Below, one piece after another: positions 39,058-47,591 of a stretch of 64,000 bases of DNA. Source of the stretch: DASSUW01 sp963730535 (GTDB lineage: Bacteria > Actinomycetota > Thermoleophilia > Solirubrobacterales > Solirubrobacteraceae). The stretch covers positions 260,280 to 324,279 of the forward strand of contig CAVSRU010000002.1 in assembly GCA_963730535.1 (NCBI GenBank). The letters run 5' to 3'. Made by a program: the position numbers and the translations under genes. Under the pieces are notes generated by a model. The model did not search any database, was not told the origin of the DNA, and saw nothing but the letters and a program-made list of their open reading frames with translations. Position 1 is the stretch's first letter. Every line of letters starts with the position of its first letter.

Positions 39058-40530
39058 ATGGGGGACGAGGTCGTCGCCAAGGTCTTCACGGGTGAGGACC
39101 GCAAGCGGTACCGCGAGAAGGTCAAGCGCTGCCTGGACGTGTTCGCGCGGATGCTCTCCGAGTCGCGCTTCGACGGCGACCGCCGCTCGATCGGGCTCGA
39201 GATCGAGCTCAACATCACCGAGGAGACCGGCGATCCGGCGCTGGCCAACCAGCACGTGCTGGAGATGATCGCCGACCCCGCCTGGCAGACCGAGCTCGCG
39301 CAGTTCAACATCGAGATCAACATCCCGCCGCAAACCCTCGACGGCGCGATCTTCAGCGAGCTCGAGACCGCGGTGCGCAAGAGCCTCAACCACGCCGAAG
39401 AGGGTGCGAAGAAGGCCCACACCCGGCTGCTGATGGCCGGCATCCTGGCCACGCTCAGCGAGGCGCTCCTCGACGGCTCGGTGCTCAGCGCCAACCCCCG
39501 CTACGCGCTGCTCAACGAGCAGATCTTCGCCGCCCGCGGGGAGGACCTGCACCTGGCCATCGACGGCGTCGACCGGCTCTCGGTCTACGCCGACACGATC
39601 GCCCCCGAGGCCGCGTGCACGAGCGTCCAGCTGCACCAGCTCGTGGACCCGGCGATCTTCGCGCGCCACTGGAACGCCGCGCAGTGCATCGCCGGCATCC
39701 AGCTCGCGGTGGGCGCCAACTCGCCGTTCTTCTTCGGGCGCGAGCTATGGCGGGAGACACGGATCGCGCTCTTCGAGCAGGCCACCGACACCCGCTCCGA
39801 GGAGCTCAAGGCGCAGGGCGTGCGTCCCCGGGTGTGGTTCGGCGAGCGCTGGATCACCTCGATCTTCGACCTCTTCGAGGAGAACGTCCGCTTCTTCCCC
39901 TCGCTGCTCCCCGTGGTCGAGGACGAGGATCCGGTCGAGCTGATCGACCGCGGCGAGACGCCGCGGCTCCAGGAGCTGCGCCTGCACAACGGCACGGTCT
40001 ACCGCTGGAACCGGCCGATCTACGACGTCGTGCGCGGGCGCCCGCACCTGCGCGTGGAGAACCGCGTGCTGCCCGCCGGGCCGACCGTGGTCGACACGAT
40101 CGCCAACGCCGCCTTCTACTACGGGCTCGTGCGCGTGCTGGCCGACGAGGACCGCCCGCTGTGGAGCCAGATGTCGTTCTCGGCCGCCGAGGAGAACTTC
40201 CACGCGTGCGCGCGCGACGGGATCGAGGCACGGGTCTACTGGCCGGGCGTGGGGGAGGTCGGCGCGACCGAGCTGGTCGTGCGGCGGCTGCTGCCGATGG
40301 CCTACGAGGGCCTCGGGCGCTGGGGCGTCGACATGGCCGACCGCGACCGCCTGTGCGAGATCATCGAGCGCCGCTGCGTCGAGGGGCGCAACGGCGCGTC
40401 GTGGCAGGCCGCCACCTTCCATCGCCTCTACGAGCGGCTCGATCGCGAGGACGCGCTGCGGGAGATGACCGTGCTTTATCGCGAGCACATGCACTCCAAC
40501 CAGCCTGTCCACACCTGGCCGCTCGACTGA
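39058..40530 (+). CDS. Glutamate-cysteine ligase family (GCS2-like) protein
   Basis: A 490-residue protein with features of the GCS2/carboxylate-amine ligase family. It has the acid-rich first strand RSIGLEIELNITEE, a substrate-like region FNIEINIPPQTLDG, ANSPFFFGRELWRETRI, and LRVENRVLPAGPTVVD near residue 340. It ends MHSNQPVHTWPLD, a tail I associate with this group. Members join glutamate to cysteine or another amine using ATP; the exact product is uncertain. Its stop overlaps the start region of the following lipoprotein gene. Confidence 0.75.
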   Translation: MGDEVVAKVFTGEDRKRYREKVKRCLDVFARMLSESRFDGDRRSIGLEIELNITEETGDPALANQHVLEMIADPAWQTELAQFNIEINIPPQTLDGAIFSELETAVRKSLNHAEEGAKKAHTRLLMAGILATLSEALLDGSVLSANPRYALLNEQIFAARGEDLHLAIDGVDRLSVYADTIAPEAACTSVQLHQLVDPAIFARHWNAAQCIAGIQLAVGANSPFFFGRELWRETRIALFEQATDTRSEELKAQGVRPRVWFGERWITSIFDLFEENVRFFPSLLPVVEDEDPVELIDRGETPRLQELRLHNGTVYRWNRPIYDVVRGRPHLRVENRVLPAGPTVVDTIANAAFYYGLVRVLADEDRPLWSQMSFSAAEENFHACARDGIEARVYWPGVGEVGATELVVRRLLPMAYEGLGRWGVDMADRDRLCEIIERRCVEGRNGASWQAATFHRLYERLDREDALREMTVLYREHMHSNQPVHTWPLD

Positions 40531-41531
40531 CAGCTTTCCTCGTCTCGATCCTGCTCGTCGCCGGCTGCGGCGGCGAGGACGGAGAGGAGCGGGCTGCTCC
40601 CACGGGCGACGAGATGCAGGTCGAGGTCGTGGCCGAAGGTCTCGAGGTCCCGTGGGAGATCGTCTGGCTGCCGGACGGGCGCGCGCTGATCACCGAGCGC
40701 CCCGGCCGCATCCGGATGCTCGACGGGACGGTGGTCGCCGAGGTGCCGGTGAGCGCGCTGGGGGAGGGCGGGCTGATGGGGCTCGCGCTCGACCCCGACT
40801 TCGAGTCCCAGCCGTTCGTCTACCTCTACTTCACGACCGCGGACGGGCTCCAGCTCGAGCGCTGGCGCTTCGAGGACGACCGGCTCACGCGCGAGGCGAG
40901 CCTGATCGACGGGGTGATCGAGGCCGGCCCGATCCACGACTCCGGGCGCATCGCCTTCGGCCCCGACGACGCGCTCTACGTCGCCACCGGTGACGCCGGG
41001 AACGAGCAGCTCGCGCAGGACGAGGACTCGCTCAACGGCAAGTACCTGCGGCTGACCGACTACCGCGGCGGGCCGGTCCGGCCGGAGATCGTCTCGACCG
41101 GCCACCGCAACCCGCAGGGATTCGACTGGGAGCCGGGGACCGATCGCCTGATCTCGACCGAGCACGGGCCGGAGGGCTTCGACGAGATCAACGCGATCGA
41201 GGAGGGCAACAACTACGGCTGGCCGGAGGTCACGGGGTCCGAGCACGGGGACTTCACGGCACCGCTGCGCGTCTACGAGCAGTCGGTGGCCCCGTCGGGC
41301 GCGACGTTCTGGGAGGGCGCGTTCTGGTTCGCCACCCTGCGCGGCGAGGCGCTGCGCCGCCTGTCGCTCGACGACGGGTCCGAGGACGTGCTGCTCGAGA
41401 ACGAGTACGGACGGCTGCGCACGGTTCGCGTGGGCCCGGACGGTGCGCTCTACGTGCTCACCAGCAACCGCGACGGGCGCGGCTCGCCGGAGGACGGCGA
41501 CGATCGCGTGCTGCGCCTGTCCCCGCCGTAG
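40515..41531 (+). CDS. PQQ-dependent sugar dehydrogenase-like lipoprotein; CTG start
   Basis: A protein of about 338 residues. The N-terminus is a lipoprotein signal with lipobox VAGC after LTAFLVSILL. The body is a six-bladed propeller of the glucose/sorbosone dehydrogenase family: GLEVPWEIVWLPDGRALITE, GGLMGLALDPDFE, HDSGRIAFGPDDALYVATGD, STGHRNPQGFDWEPGT and a Glu-rich NNYGWPE loop. It would oxidise aldose sugars outside the membrane. No ATG, GTG or TTG precedes the signal peptide. CTG 40515 gives a charged n-region (MAARLTAF...); CTG 40527 would overlap the previous stop as CTGA. Confidence 0.82.
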   Translation: MAARLTAFLVSILLVAGCGGEDGEERAAPTGDEMQVEVVAEGLEVPWEIVWLPDGRALITERPGRIRMLDGTVVAEVPVSALGEGGLMGLALDPDFESQPFVYLYFTTADGLQLERWRFEDDRLTREASLIDGVIEAGPIHDSGRIAFGPDDALYVATGDAGNEQLAQDEDSLNGKYLRLTDYRGGPVRPEIVSTGHRNPQGFDWEPGTDRLISTEHGPEGFDEINAIEEGNNYGWPEVTGSEHGDFTAPLRVYEQSVAPSGATFWEGAFWFATLRGEALRRLSLDDGSEDVLLENEYGRLRTVRVGPDGALYVLTSNRDGRGSPEDGDDRVLRLSPP

Positions 41532-41534
41532 GCC

Positions 41535-42650
41535 ATGATGTCCCGGCAAGGCATGTCACCGTCCGAGCCCACCGTCGCCGTCGACGTCCTGGAGACCTTC
41601 GTGGAGCTCCTCGCTGAAGTCGACACGTCGACCGACGACTTCTACAGCCGGCTCTGCGAGGCGACCTGCCGCGTGGCCGCGATGGACCGCGCGGTGATCT
41701 TCCGCTACGACGACGCGCGCCGGCGCGTGTACGCGGCGGGCGCGTACGGGATCGACCTCGCGGTGTTCGAGAACGCCCAGGTGACCGTCGAGTCGGCGCC
41801 GATCGCGCGCCAGGCGCTCGAGGAGGACCGGGTCATCGAGCTCACGGGCGACGACTCCCCCGAGGTGCCGGAGGAGTACCGCGACCTCGTGCGCGCGGCG
41901 ACGTTCGTCTGCACGCCGATGTCGGCCGCCGGGCGTTGGCTGGGGGTGATCCTCTCCGACCGCGGGTCGGGCTCGAAGGCGCTGGGCGACAAGGAGCGCG
42001 CGGCGTTGTGGGCGCTGGGCAAGACGGCGGCACTCGCCACCCACGCTCGGCTGGCCACCAACCAGTCGGCGCGGGCGCGGCAGCTCCAGGAGCGGATCGA
42101 CCTCGCGCGCGACGTGCACGAGGGTGTGATCCAGCGCCTGTTCGGCGTGCAGCTGGTGTTCTCCAGCCAGGCCGAGCTGTCGCCGGCCGCGCGGGAGCGG
42201 ATCGCGGCCGAGCTCCAGGCCGCGCTGTTCGACCTGCGGCGCGCGCTCCAGCGCCCGCTGGGCCGCGTCGCGCCCGAGACGCACACGACGCTGCTGGAGG
42301 AGGTCGACCGGCTGCGGCGCGAGCACCGCGACCTCGCGATCCGGCTGACGCCGGGATCCGAGCGCGTGCACGTGCCGGCCGAGCTCGAGTCGCTCGCCCA
42401 GTCGGTGCTCGCCGAGGCGGTGCGCAACGCGCACAAGCACGCGAAGCCGACGCGCGTGGAGGTCACGCTCGACGCCACGAACGGCACGCTCTCGCTCGAG
42501 GTCGCCAACGACGGGGTCATGGGGCGGCCGCGCCAGACCGGCATGGGGTTGCGGCTCGCTGCGCTCGAGGCGCTTCAGGTCGGCGGCATCGTCGAGTTCG
42601 GCGAGCGCGAGCCGGGGACGTGGCGAGTGCGCCTGGCGGTGCCGACGTGA
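41535..42650 (+). CDS. GAF-domain sensor histidine kinase (degenerate HisKA_3)
   Basis: A 371-residue soluble kinase. A GAF domain spans about 25-170, then a helix with the phospho-acceptor His195 in LARDVHEGVIQRLFGVQL, and an HATPase domain with EAVRNAHKHAKP, LEVANDGVMG and MGLRLAALEALQVGG. The G boxes are slightly reduced compared with typical NarX-type kinases. ATGs at 41538 and 41553 are alternative starts. Its stop overlaps the GTG of the response regulator, so the two form a cognate pair. Confidence 0.86.
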   Translation: MMSRQGMSPSEPTVAVDVLETFVELLAEVDTSTDDFYSRLCEATCRVAAMDRAVIFRYDDARRRVYAAGAYGIDLAVFENAQVTVESAPIARQALEEDRVIELTGDDSPEVPEEYRDLVRAATFVCTPMSAAGRWLGVILSDRGSGSKALGDKERAALWALGKTAALATHARLATNQSARARQLQERIDLARDVHEGVIQRLFGVQLVFSSQAELSPAARERIAAELQAALFDLRRALQRPLGRVAPETHTTLLEEVDRLRREHRDLAIRLTPGSERVHVPAELESLAQSVLAEAVRNAHKHAKPTRVEVTLDATNGTLSLEVANDGVMGRPRQTGMGLRLAALEALQVGGIVEFGEREPGTWRVRLAVPT

Positions 42651-43297
42651 CGATGCCCGACGTCAACCCGAGCCGCCTGGCCACGAGCGGCGGATCGAAC
42701 GAGCGCCGGCTGCGCGTGCTGATCGTCGACGACCACGAGGTCGTGCACTGGGGCTTCCGGCTCATGCTCGGCGAGCAGCCCTGGGTCGAGCGCTGCGTGA
42801 GCGCGCGCAACGCGGCCGAGGCGCTGGCCCTGACGCGCCGCTACGCGCCGCACGTCGCGCTCGTGGACCTCTTCGTCGGCCAGGAGTCCGGCGCGGAGAT
42901 CTGCGAGCGCCTGCGCCGCGAGTCGCCATCCACCAACGTGCTGATGATCTCGGGCGCGGGGCGCATCTCGCCCAACGCCGCGCGCGCGGCGGGCGCCGCG
43001 GGCTTCATCTCCAAGGACTGGCCGGCGGCCGACATCGCAGGCGCCGTGCGGATGGTCGGGCTCGGCATGACCGTGTTCCGGCCGCACGAGGCGCCGACCG
43101 GGCCGCCGCTGTCCGAGCGCGAGCGCGAGGTGCTCGAGGCGGTGGCGTCGGGAGCCACCAACCGCGAGATCGCCGAGCGGCTGTTCCTGTCGCCTCACAC
43201 GGTCAAGGAGCACACCAGCACGCTGTACCGCAAGCTCGGCGTGCGGAATCGCGCCGAGGCCGTGCAGAAGGCCCAGCGGTTGGGCTTGATCTCGTAG
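42647..43297 (+). CDS. NarL/FixJ-family response regulator
   Basis: A 216-residue two-domain regulator. The receiver starts at RRLRVLIVDDHEVVHWGFRL and has phospho-acceptor Asp74 in HVALVDLFVG and Lys in FISKDW. The LuxR helix-turn-helix follows with LSEREREVLEAVASGATNRE and SPHTVKEHTSTLYRKLGV. Partner of the preceding kinase, with which it overlaps by 4 nt (GTGA); ATG 42653 is an alternative start. Repeat copy C starts 5 nt after the stop. Confidence 0.93.
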   Translation: MTMPDVNPSRLATSGGSNERRLRVLIVDDHEVVHWGFRLMLGEQPWVERCVSARNAAEALALTRRYAPHVALVDLFVGQESGAEICERLRRESPSTNVLMISGAGRISPNAARAAGAAGFISKDWPAADIAGAVRMVGLGMTVFRPHEAPTGPPLSEREREVLEAVASGATNREIAERLFLSPHTVKEHTSTLYRKLGVRNRAEAVQKAQRLGLIS

Positions 43298-43302
43298 CGC
43301 TT

Positions 43303-43444
43303 GAAGGTCAACTGCGGCTGGGTAGGGCGAGTGAGCCGCCGACGCCGCGAACTATCGCGGATTGGCGTCGGTTTCCGGGGCTAATCCGTGATAGTTCGGG
43401 CACGCCGACCCCTCACCCTCCCTACCCAGCGCAGTTGACGTTTC
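43303..43444. repeat. Palindromic intergenic element, copy C (different core)
   Basis: A 142-bp element with the same termini as copies A and B (GAAGGTCAACTGCGGCTGGG... / ...CCCAGCGCAGTTGACGTTTC) but a new interior. Instead of two 60-nt-spaced hairpins there is one stem, CGAACTATCGCGGATT (43348) pairing with AATCCGTGATAGTTCG (ending 43398) with a single mismatch. It sits between the response regulator gene and fabD. Confidence 0.88.
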
Positions 43445-43451
43445 GTGAACC

Positions 43452-43480
43452 GGGGGGCGGCGCACCCCCCTACCGGGGGG
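43452..43480 (+). promoter_or_regulatory. Mutually exclusive G6/C6/G6 stems upstream of fabD
   Basis: Six G at 43452-43457, six C at 43465-43470 and six G at 43475-43480. The C-run can pair with either G-run (7-nt or 4-nt loop) but not both, an attenuator-like arrangement 53 nt before the fatty-acid operon. No leader peptide or known riboswitch is recognised. Slippery homopolymers alone could also explain it. Confidence 0.35.
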
Positions 43481-43532
43481 TTCGTCATGCCAATACCTGT
43501 GACCTCTCCCGCGCGGTGGTGATGTTGCCCGT

Positions 43533-44393
43533 GTGACCTTGATCACCGACCCCGCCGCCCCGGTCGCGCTGTTTCCCGGCCAGGGCAGCCAGACACCGGA
43601 GATGCGCGACCTCGTCGCGCGTCGGGCTCCCGACCTGCTCGAGCGCGTGACCGCGCTCGTGGGAGAGGACCCCTTCCCCCGCGCCGGCGAGTCCACCCGC
43701 TTCGCCCAGCCCGCCATCTTCTGCGCCTCGCTCGCCGGCTGGGACGCGCTGGGCCTCGAGCCCGCGGCCGCCGCCGGGCACTCGCTCGGCGAGCTCGCGG
43801 CGCTGGCCGCCGCCGGCGTGCTGAGCCGCGAGGACGCGCTGCGGCTCGTCGTGCTGCGCGGCGAGCTGATGGCCGACGCCGACGACGTCGGCTCGATGCT
43901 CGCGCTCGTGGGCGCGACGCAGGAGGATGCCGAGGAGATCGCCGCCGAGGCCGGCGTGACCGTCGCCAACGACAACGCCCCCGGCCAGGTCGTGCTCTCC
44001 GGGCCGCGCGACGCGCTCGCCCGCGCCGAGGAGGCCGCCCGCGAGCGCGGCCGCCGCGCCCTGCCGCTCGACGTCGCCGGCGCCTTCCACTCGCCGAGCA
44101 TGGAGCCGGCCGTGGCGCCGTTCCGCGCCGCGCTCGACGAGACCGACCTGCACGAGGCCGCCTTCCCCGTCTTCTCCTGCGCCTCCACGCAGCCGTTCGA
44201 CGACGTGCGGGCCGAGCTGGCCGCCGCGCTCACCAAGCCCGTCCGCTGGCGGGAGACCGTCCTTGCCCTGCACGAGGCCGGCGCGCGCCGCTTCGTCGAA
44301 GTCGGGCCCGGCAAGGTGCTCGCCCGGCTGGGCAAGCGCATCGTGCCCGACTGCCCCGTCGAGACGCCCGCTGAGGAGCTTGCCCATGCGTAG
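43533..44393 (+). CDS. fabD: Malonyl-CoA:ACP transacylase
   Basis: A 286-residue enzyme that moves malonyl from CoA to ACP to feed fatty-acid elongation. The N-terminal ALFPGQGSQ and the nucleophile elbow AAGHSLGELAALAAAG (Ser84) are clear; the catalytic His is in GAFHSPSM, and FVEVGPGKVLARL closes the fold. The GTG at 43533 is the first start before this block. First gene of an eight-gene operon; the next start lies inside its last codons. Confidence 0.96.
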   Translation: MTLITDPAAPVALFPGQGSQTPEMRDLVARRAPDLLERVTALVGEDPFPRAGESTRFAQPAIFCASLAGWDALGLEPAAAAGHSLGELAALAAAGVLSREDALRLVVLRGELMADADDVGSMLALVGATQEDAEEIAAEAGVTVANDNAPGQVVLSGPRDALARAEEAARERGRRALPLDVAGAFHSPSMEPAVAPFRAALDETDLHEAAFPVFSCASTQPFDDVRAELAAALTKPVRWRETVLALHEAGARRFVEVGPGKVLARLGKRIVPDCPVETPAEELAHA

Positions 44394-45411
44394 CGCCGAG
44401 CTACCCGCCGACCTGGCGACCATCGCCCGCGAGGCCACCCGCAACGGCTCTGCGCAGCCGGCGCCCGCCCGTACCGCGCGCGTGATCGGCCTCGGCCACC
44501 ACGTGCCGCCCGAGATCGTGCCCAACGGGCCGATCGCCGAGCGCATCGGCGTCGACGACGAGTGGATCGTCAAGCGCACCGGCATCAAGTCGCGCCGCCG
44601 CGCGCTGCCCGACGAGCGGCTGACCGACTACGCCACGTTCGCCGGCCGCCGCGCGCTCAGCGACGCGGGCGTCGACCCGCTCGACGTCGACCTCGTGCTC
44701 GTCGCCACCATGACGCCGGACGAGATCACCCCCAACGCCGCGCCCGTGGTCGCCAACGAGCTGGGCGCCAGCAACGCCGGGGCGATCGATATCGGCGCCG
44801 CCTGCACCGGCTGGCTCGCCGCGCTGCGGCTGGCCGCCGGCCAGGTCGAGACCGGCCGCGCGGATCGCGTCCTCGTCATCGGGGCCGAGCTGCTCACCCG
44901 CCTGACCGACTACGACGACCCCAAGACCGCGATGCTGTTCGGCGACGGCGCCGCCGCCGTCCTGCTCGGCGCCGAGGGCGCCGGCGACATCGGGCCGATC
45001 GTGCTGGCCGCCGACGGCTCGCTGGGCGACCGCATCACGGCGTCCAACGACGAGCGCAAGCTGCGCATGGACGGCCACTCGACCTACCAGGTGGCGGTCA
45101 AGCGCCTCAGCGAGGCCACGGTCGCGGCAGTCGCGCGCGCCGGCCTCGAGCTCGAGGACGTCGACCTCTTCGTCTACCACCAGGCCAACGGGCGCATCAT
45201 CCGCGCCGTCGGCGAGCGGCTCGACCTCGAGCCCGCCAAGGTCGCCGACTACGTCGCCCACATGGCCAACACCTCGGCCGCCTCGATCCCGCTCACGCTC
45301 TCGCTGCTGCGCGAGGACGGCCGCCTGCGCCCCGGCCAGAAGGTCCTGATCGCCGCCATCGGCGCGGGCTTCACCTGGGGCGCCGGCGTCATCGAATGGG
45401 GGATCTCCTAG
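44386..45411 (+). CDS. fabH: 3-oxoacyl-ACP synthase III
   Basis: A 341-residue condensing enzyme that starts each chain from acyl-CoA and malonyl-ACP. The Cys140 (IGAACTGWLAAL), His265 (YHQANGRI) and Asn295 (HMANTSAAS) triad is complete. It carries an unusual N-terminal extension of about 30 residues before ARVIGLGHHVPPE. The ATG at 44386 overlaps the fabD end by 8 nt and follows GAGGAG, which supports it. Its stop shares a base with the fabG GTG. Confidence 0.95.
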   Translation: MRSAELPADLATIAREATRNGSAQPAPARTARVIGLGHHVPPEIVPNGPIAERIGVDDEWIVKRTGIKSRRRALPDERLTDYATFAGRRALSDAGVDPLDVDLVLVATMTPDEITPNAAPVVANELGASNAGAIDIGAACTGWLAALRLAAGQVETGRADRVLVIGAELLTRLTDYDDPKTAMLFGDGAAAVLLGAEGAGDIGPIVLAADGSLGDRITASNDERKLRMDGHSTYQVAVKRLSEATVAAVARAGLELEDVDLFVYHQANGRIIRAVGERLDLEPAKVADYVAHMANTSAASIPLTLSLLREDGRLRPGQKVLIAAIGAGFTWGAGVIEWGIS

Positions 45412-46142
45412 TGGCCCGCCCCGAGAACGCCACCGCGCTCGTGACCGGCGCCTCCAAGGGCATCGGTTCCGCCATCGCGCAGGCGCTGGCCGCGGACGGC
45501 TGGCTCGTCGCGGTCAACTACCGCTCCGACGAGGAGGGCGCCAAGGCCACCGTCGAGGCGATCGAGCAGGCCGGCGGCCGCGCCGCGGCGGTGCACGGCG
45601 ACGTGACCAACGGATCGCCCGACGAGCTGTTCGACCGCGTGGAGGCCGAGCTCGGCCCCGTGCTCGCGCTCGTCAACAACGCCGGCGTGACCGCCGACGG
45701 CCTCGCGATCCAGCTCGAGGACGAGGACTGGGACAAGGTCATCGGCACCAACCTCACCGCTGCCTTCCGCATGACCCGGCAGGCGATGCGGCCGATGATC
45801 CGCGCCCGCTACGGGCGGATCGTCAACGTCGCATCCGTGGTCGGCCCCCGCGCCAACGCGGGCCAGGCCAACTACGCGGCCGCCAAGGCCGGCCTGATCG
45901 GCATGACCAAGACTGTCGCCGCGGAGGTCGCGCGGCGCGGGGTGACCGTCAACGCGGTCGCTCCCGGCTTCATCGCCACCGACATGACCAAGGACCTGCC
46001 GGACGCGGCGCTCCAGGCCATCCCGGCCCGGCGCGTCGGTGCGCCGGAGGACGTGGGGGCCGCCGTGCGGTTCCTCGCCTCCGACGACGCCGGGTACGTG
46101 ACCGGCACCACCCTGTTCGTCGACGGCGGCATGTCCGCCTAA
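45411..46142 (+). CDS. fabG: 3-oxoacyl-ACP reductase
   Basis: A 243-residue SDR that reduces 3-oxoacyl-ACP with NADPH. The cofactor loop is TGASKGIGSA, LVNNAGVT follows, and the catalytic Ser142, Tyr155 and Lys159 are in ASVVGPRANAGQANYAAAKA. It ends FVDGGMSA. The GTG at 45411 overlaps the fabH stop by one base; an ATG 15 nt upstream would give an unusual extension. Confidence 0.95.
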   Translation: MARPENATALVTGASKGIGSAIAQALAADGWLVAVNYRSDEEGAKATVEAIEQAGGRAAAVHGDVTNGSPDELFDRVEAELGPVLALVNNAGVTADGLAIQLEDEDWDKVIGTNLTAAFRMTRQAMRPMIRARYGRIVNVASVVGPRANAGQANYAAAKAGLIGMTKTVAAEVARRGVTVNAVAPGFIATDMTKDLPDAALQAIPARRVGAPEDVGAAVRFLASDDAGYVTGTTLFVDGGMSA

Positions 46143-46155
46143 CAAAGGAGAACCA

Positions 46156-46404
46156 ATGGCTGCAACGATCACCCCCGAGGCCGTCGAGAAGACCGTTTAC
46201 GGCGCGCTTCCCCAGTTCGGCGTCGACGAGTCGCAGATCACGCGCGACGCCACCTTCGAGGAGCTCGACGTCGACTCGCTCGACCTCGCCGAGCTCTCGC
46301 AGATCATCGAAGACGAGTACGGCGTCCAGCTCAAGGGCGACGACGTCGGCAAGATCAAGACCGTCGGCGACGCGATCGACCTGGTGGTGAGCCGCGCAGG
46401 ATGA
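46156..46404 (+). CDS. acpP: Acyl carrier protein
   Basis: An 82-residue acidic four-helix protein. The phosphopantetheine attachment Ser41 is in ELDVDSLDLAELSQ. It carries growing acyl chains between the Fab enzymes. A clean AAAGGAG ribosome site precedes the ATG, the best in the operon, in line with the high ACP level needed. Its stop overlaps the fabF start as ATGA. Confidence 0.96.
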   Translation: MAATITPEAVEKTVYGALPQFGVDESQITRDATFEELDVDSLDLAELSQIIEDEYGVQLKGDDVGKIKTVGDAIDLVVSRAG

Positions 46405-47591
46405 ACCGCGAGATCGTCGTCACCGGTGTCGGCGCCGTCACCCCGCTCGGGGTCGGCGCCCGCACGCTCTATGAACGCTGGCGCGCAGGCGAGTCCGGCA
46501 TCCAGGACGGTGTCGGCGCCGCAACCGAGTTCGAGCCCACCGACTACCTCACCGTCAAGGAGGCTCGCCGCTCGGACCGCTTCGCCCAGTTCGCCATGGT
46601 CGCGTCCGACGAGGCGCTGGCCGAGGCGGGCTGGAAGGACGAGCTGCCGTATGACCCGAACCGGGTGGCGACGCTGATCGGCACCGGGATCGGCGGCATC
46701 GGCACGCTCGAGGCCAACCACAAGCTGATGCTCGAGAAGGGTCCGAAGGCCGTCTCACCGCTCTCGATCCCGCTGCTCATGGGCAACGCGGCGTCGGCCG
46801 CCGTCTCGATGCGCCACGACCTGCGCGGCCAGTCGTTCGCGACGCTGTCGGCCTGCGCGGCCGGTGCGCACGCGATCGGCACCGCCGCACGCATGATCCA
46901 GATGGGCGACGCGGACGCGGTCGTGACCGGCGGCTCGGAGGCCGCCTTGACGCCGCTCGCGACGTCCGCCTTCGCGGCGCTCGACGCGCTGTCGGACCTC
47001 GGCATCTCGCGCCCGTTCGACGCTCAGCGCGACGGGTTCGTGATGGGCGAGGGCGCGGCCGTGCTCGTGCTCGAGGACGGGGATCGCGCTCGCGAGCGCG
47101 GGGCCACGATCCTCGGCCGCCTCGCCGGCTACGGGTCCACGTCGGACGCGTACCACCTGACGGCGCCCAACAAGGACGGGATCGGCGCCGCCGGGGCCAT
47201 GGAGGCCGCCCTTCGCGATGCGGGCTACGGCCCGCAGGACGTCGTCTACGTCAACGCCCACGGCACGTCGACGCCGCTCAACGACCGCGCGGAGACGATC
47301 GCCATCAAGCAGGTGCTGGGCGACGGCGTGCCGGTCTCCTCGCTCAAGTCATCGATCGGCCACCTGCTCGGCGCCGCCGGCGCCGTGGAGGCGGTGGCCA
47401 CGATCCTCGCCATGCGCGACCGGGTCGCGCCGCCGACGCTCAACTACGAGCATCCCGAAGAGGGGATGGACCTCGACTACGTCCCCAACGAGGCCCGCAA
47501 GCTCGACGTCAACGGTAAGCCGGCCGTCGCGCTGTCCAACGCGTTCGGCTTCGGGGGCCACAACGCCGTCCTCTGCCTGGAGGTCGAATGA
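46401..47591 (+). CDS. fabF: 3-oxoacyl-ACP synthase II
   Basis: A 396-residue elongating condensing enzyme. Nucleophile Cys152 lies in TLSACAAGAHAIG, and the two active-site His residues are in VNAHGTSTPLNDRAE and SIGHLLGAAGA. Length and motifs are typical of KAS II. It starts at the ATGA overlap with acpP and ends at an ATGA overlap with the carboxyltransferase gene, so translation is coupled on both sides. Confidence 0.96.
   Translation: MNREIVVTGVGAVTPLGVGARTLYERWRAGESGIQDGVGAATEFEPTDYLTVKEARRSDRFAQFAMVASDEALAEAGWKDELPYDPNRVATLIGTGIGGIGTLEANHKLMLEKGPKAVSPLSIPLLMGNAASAAVSMRHDLRGQSFATLSACAAGAHAIGTAARMIQMGDADAVVTGGSEAALTPLATSAFAALDALSDLGISRPFDAQRDGFVMGEGAAVLVLEDGDRARERGATILGRLAGYGSTSDAYHLTAPNKDGIGAAGAMEAALRDAGYGPQDVVYVNAHGTSTPLNDRAETIAIKQVLGDGVPVSSLKSSIGHLLGAAGAVEAVATILAMRDRVAPPTLNYEHPEEGMDLDYVPNEARKLDVNGKPAVALSNAFGFGGHNAVLCLEVE

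Noticed and set aside
41842..42033. Short minus-strand frames inside the kinase genes
   Set aside because: They are Arg/Pro/Ala-rich shadows typical of high-GC DNA, with no domain or ribosome site.
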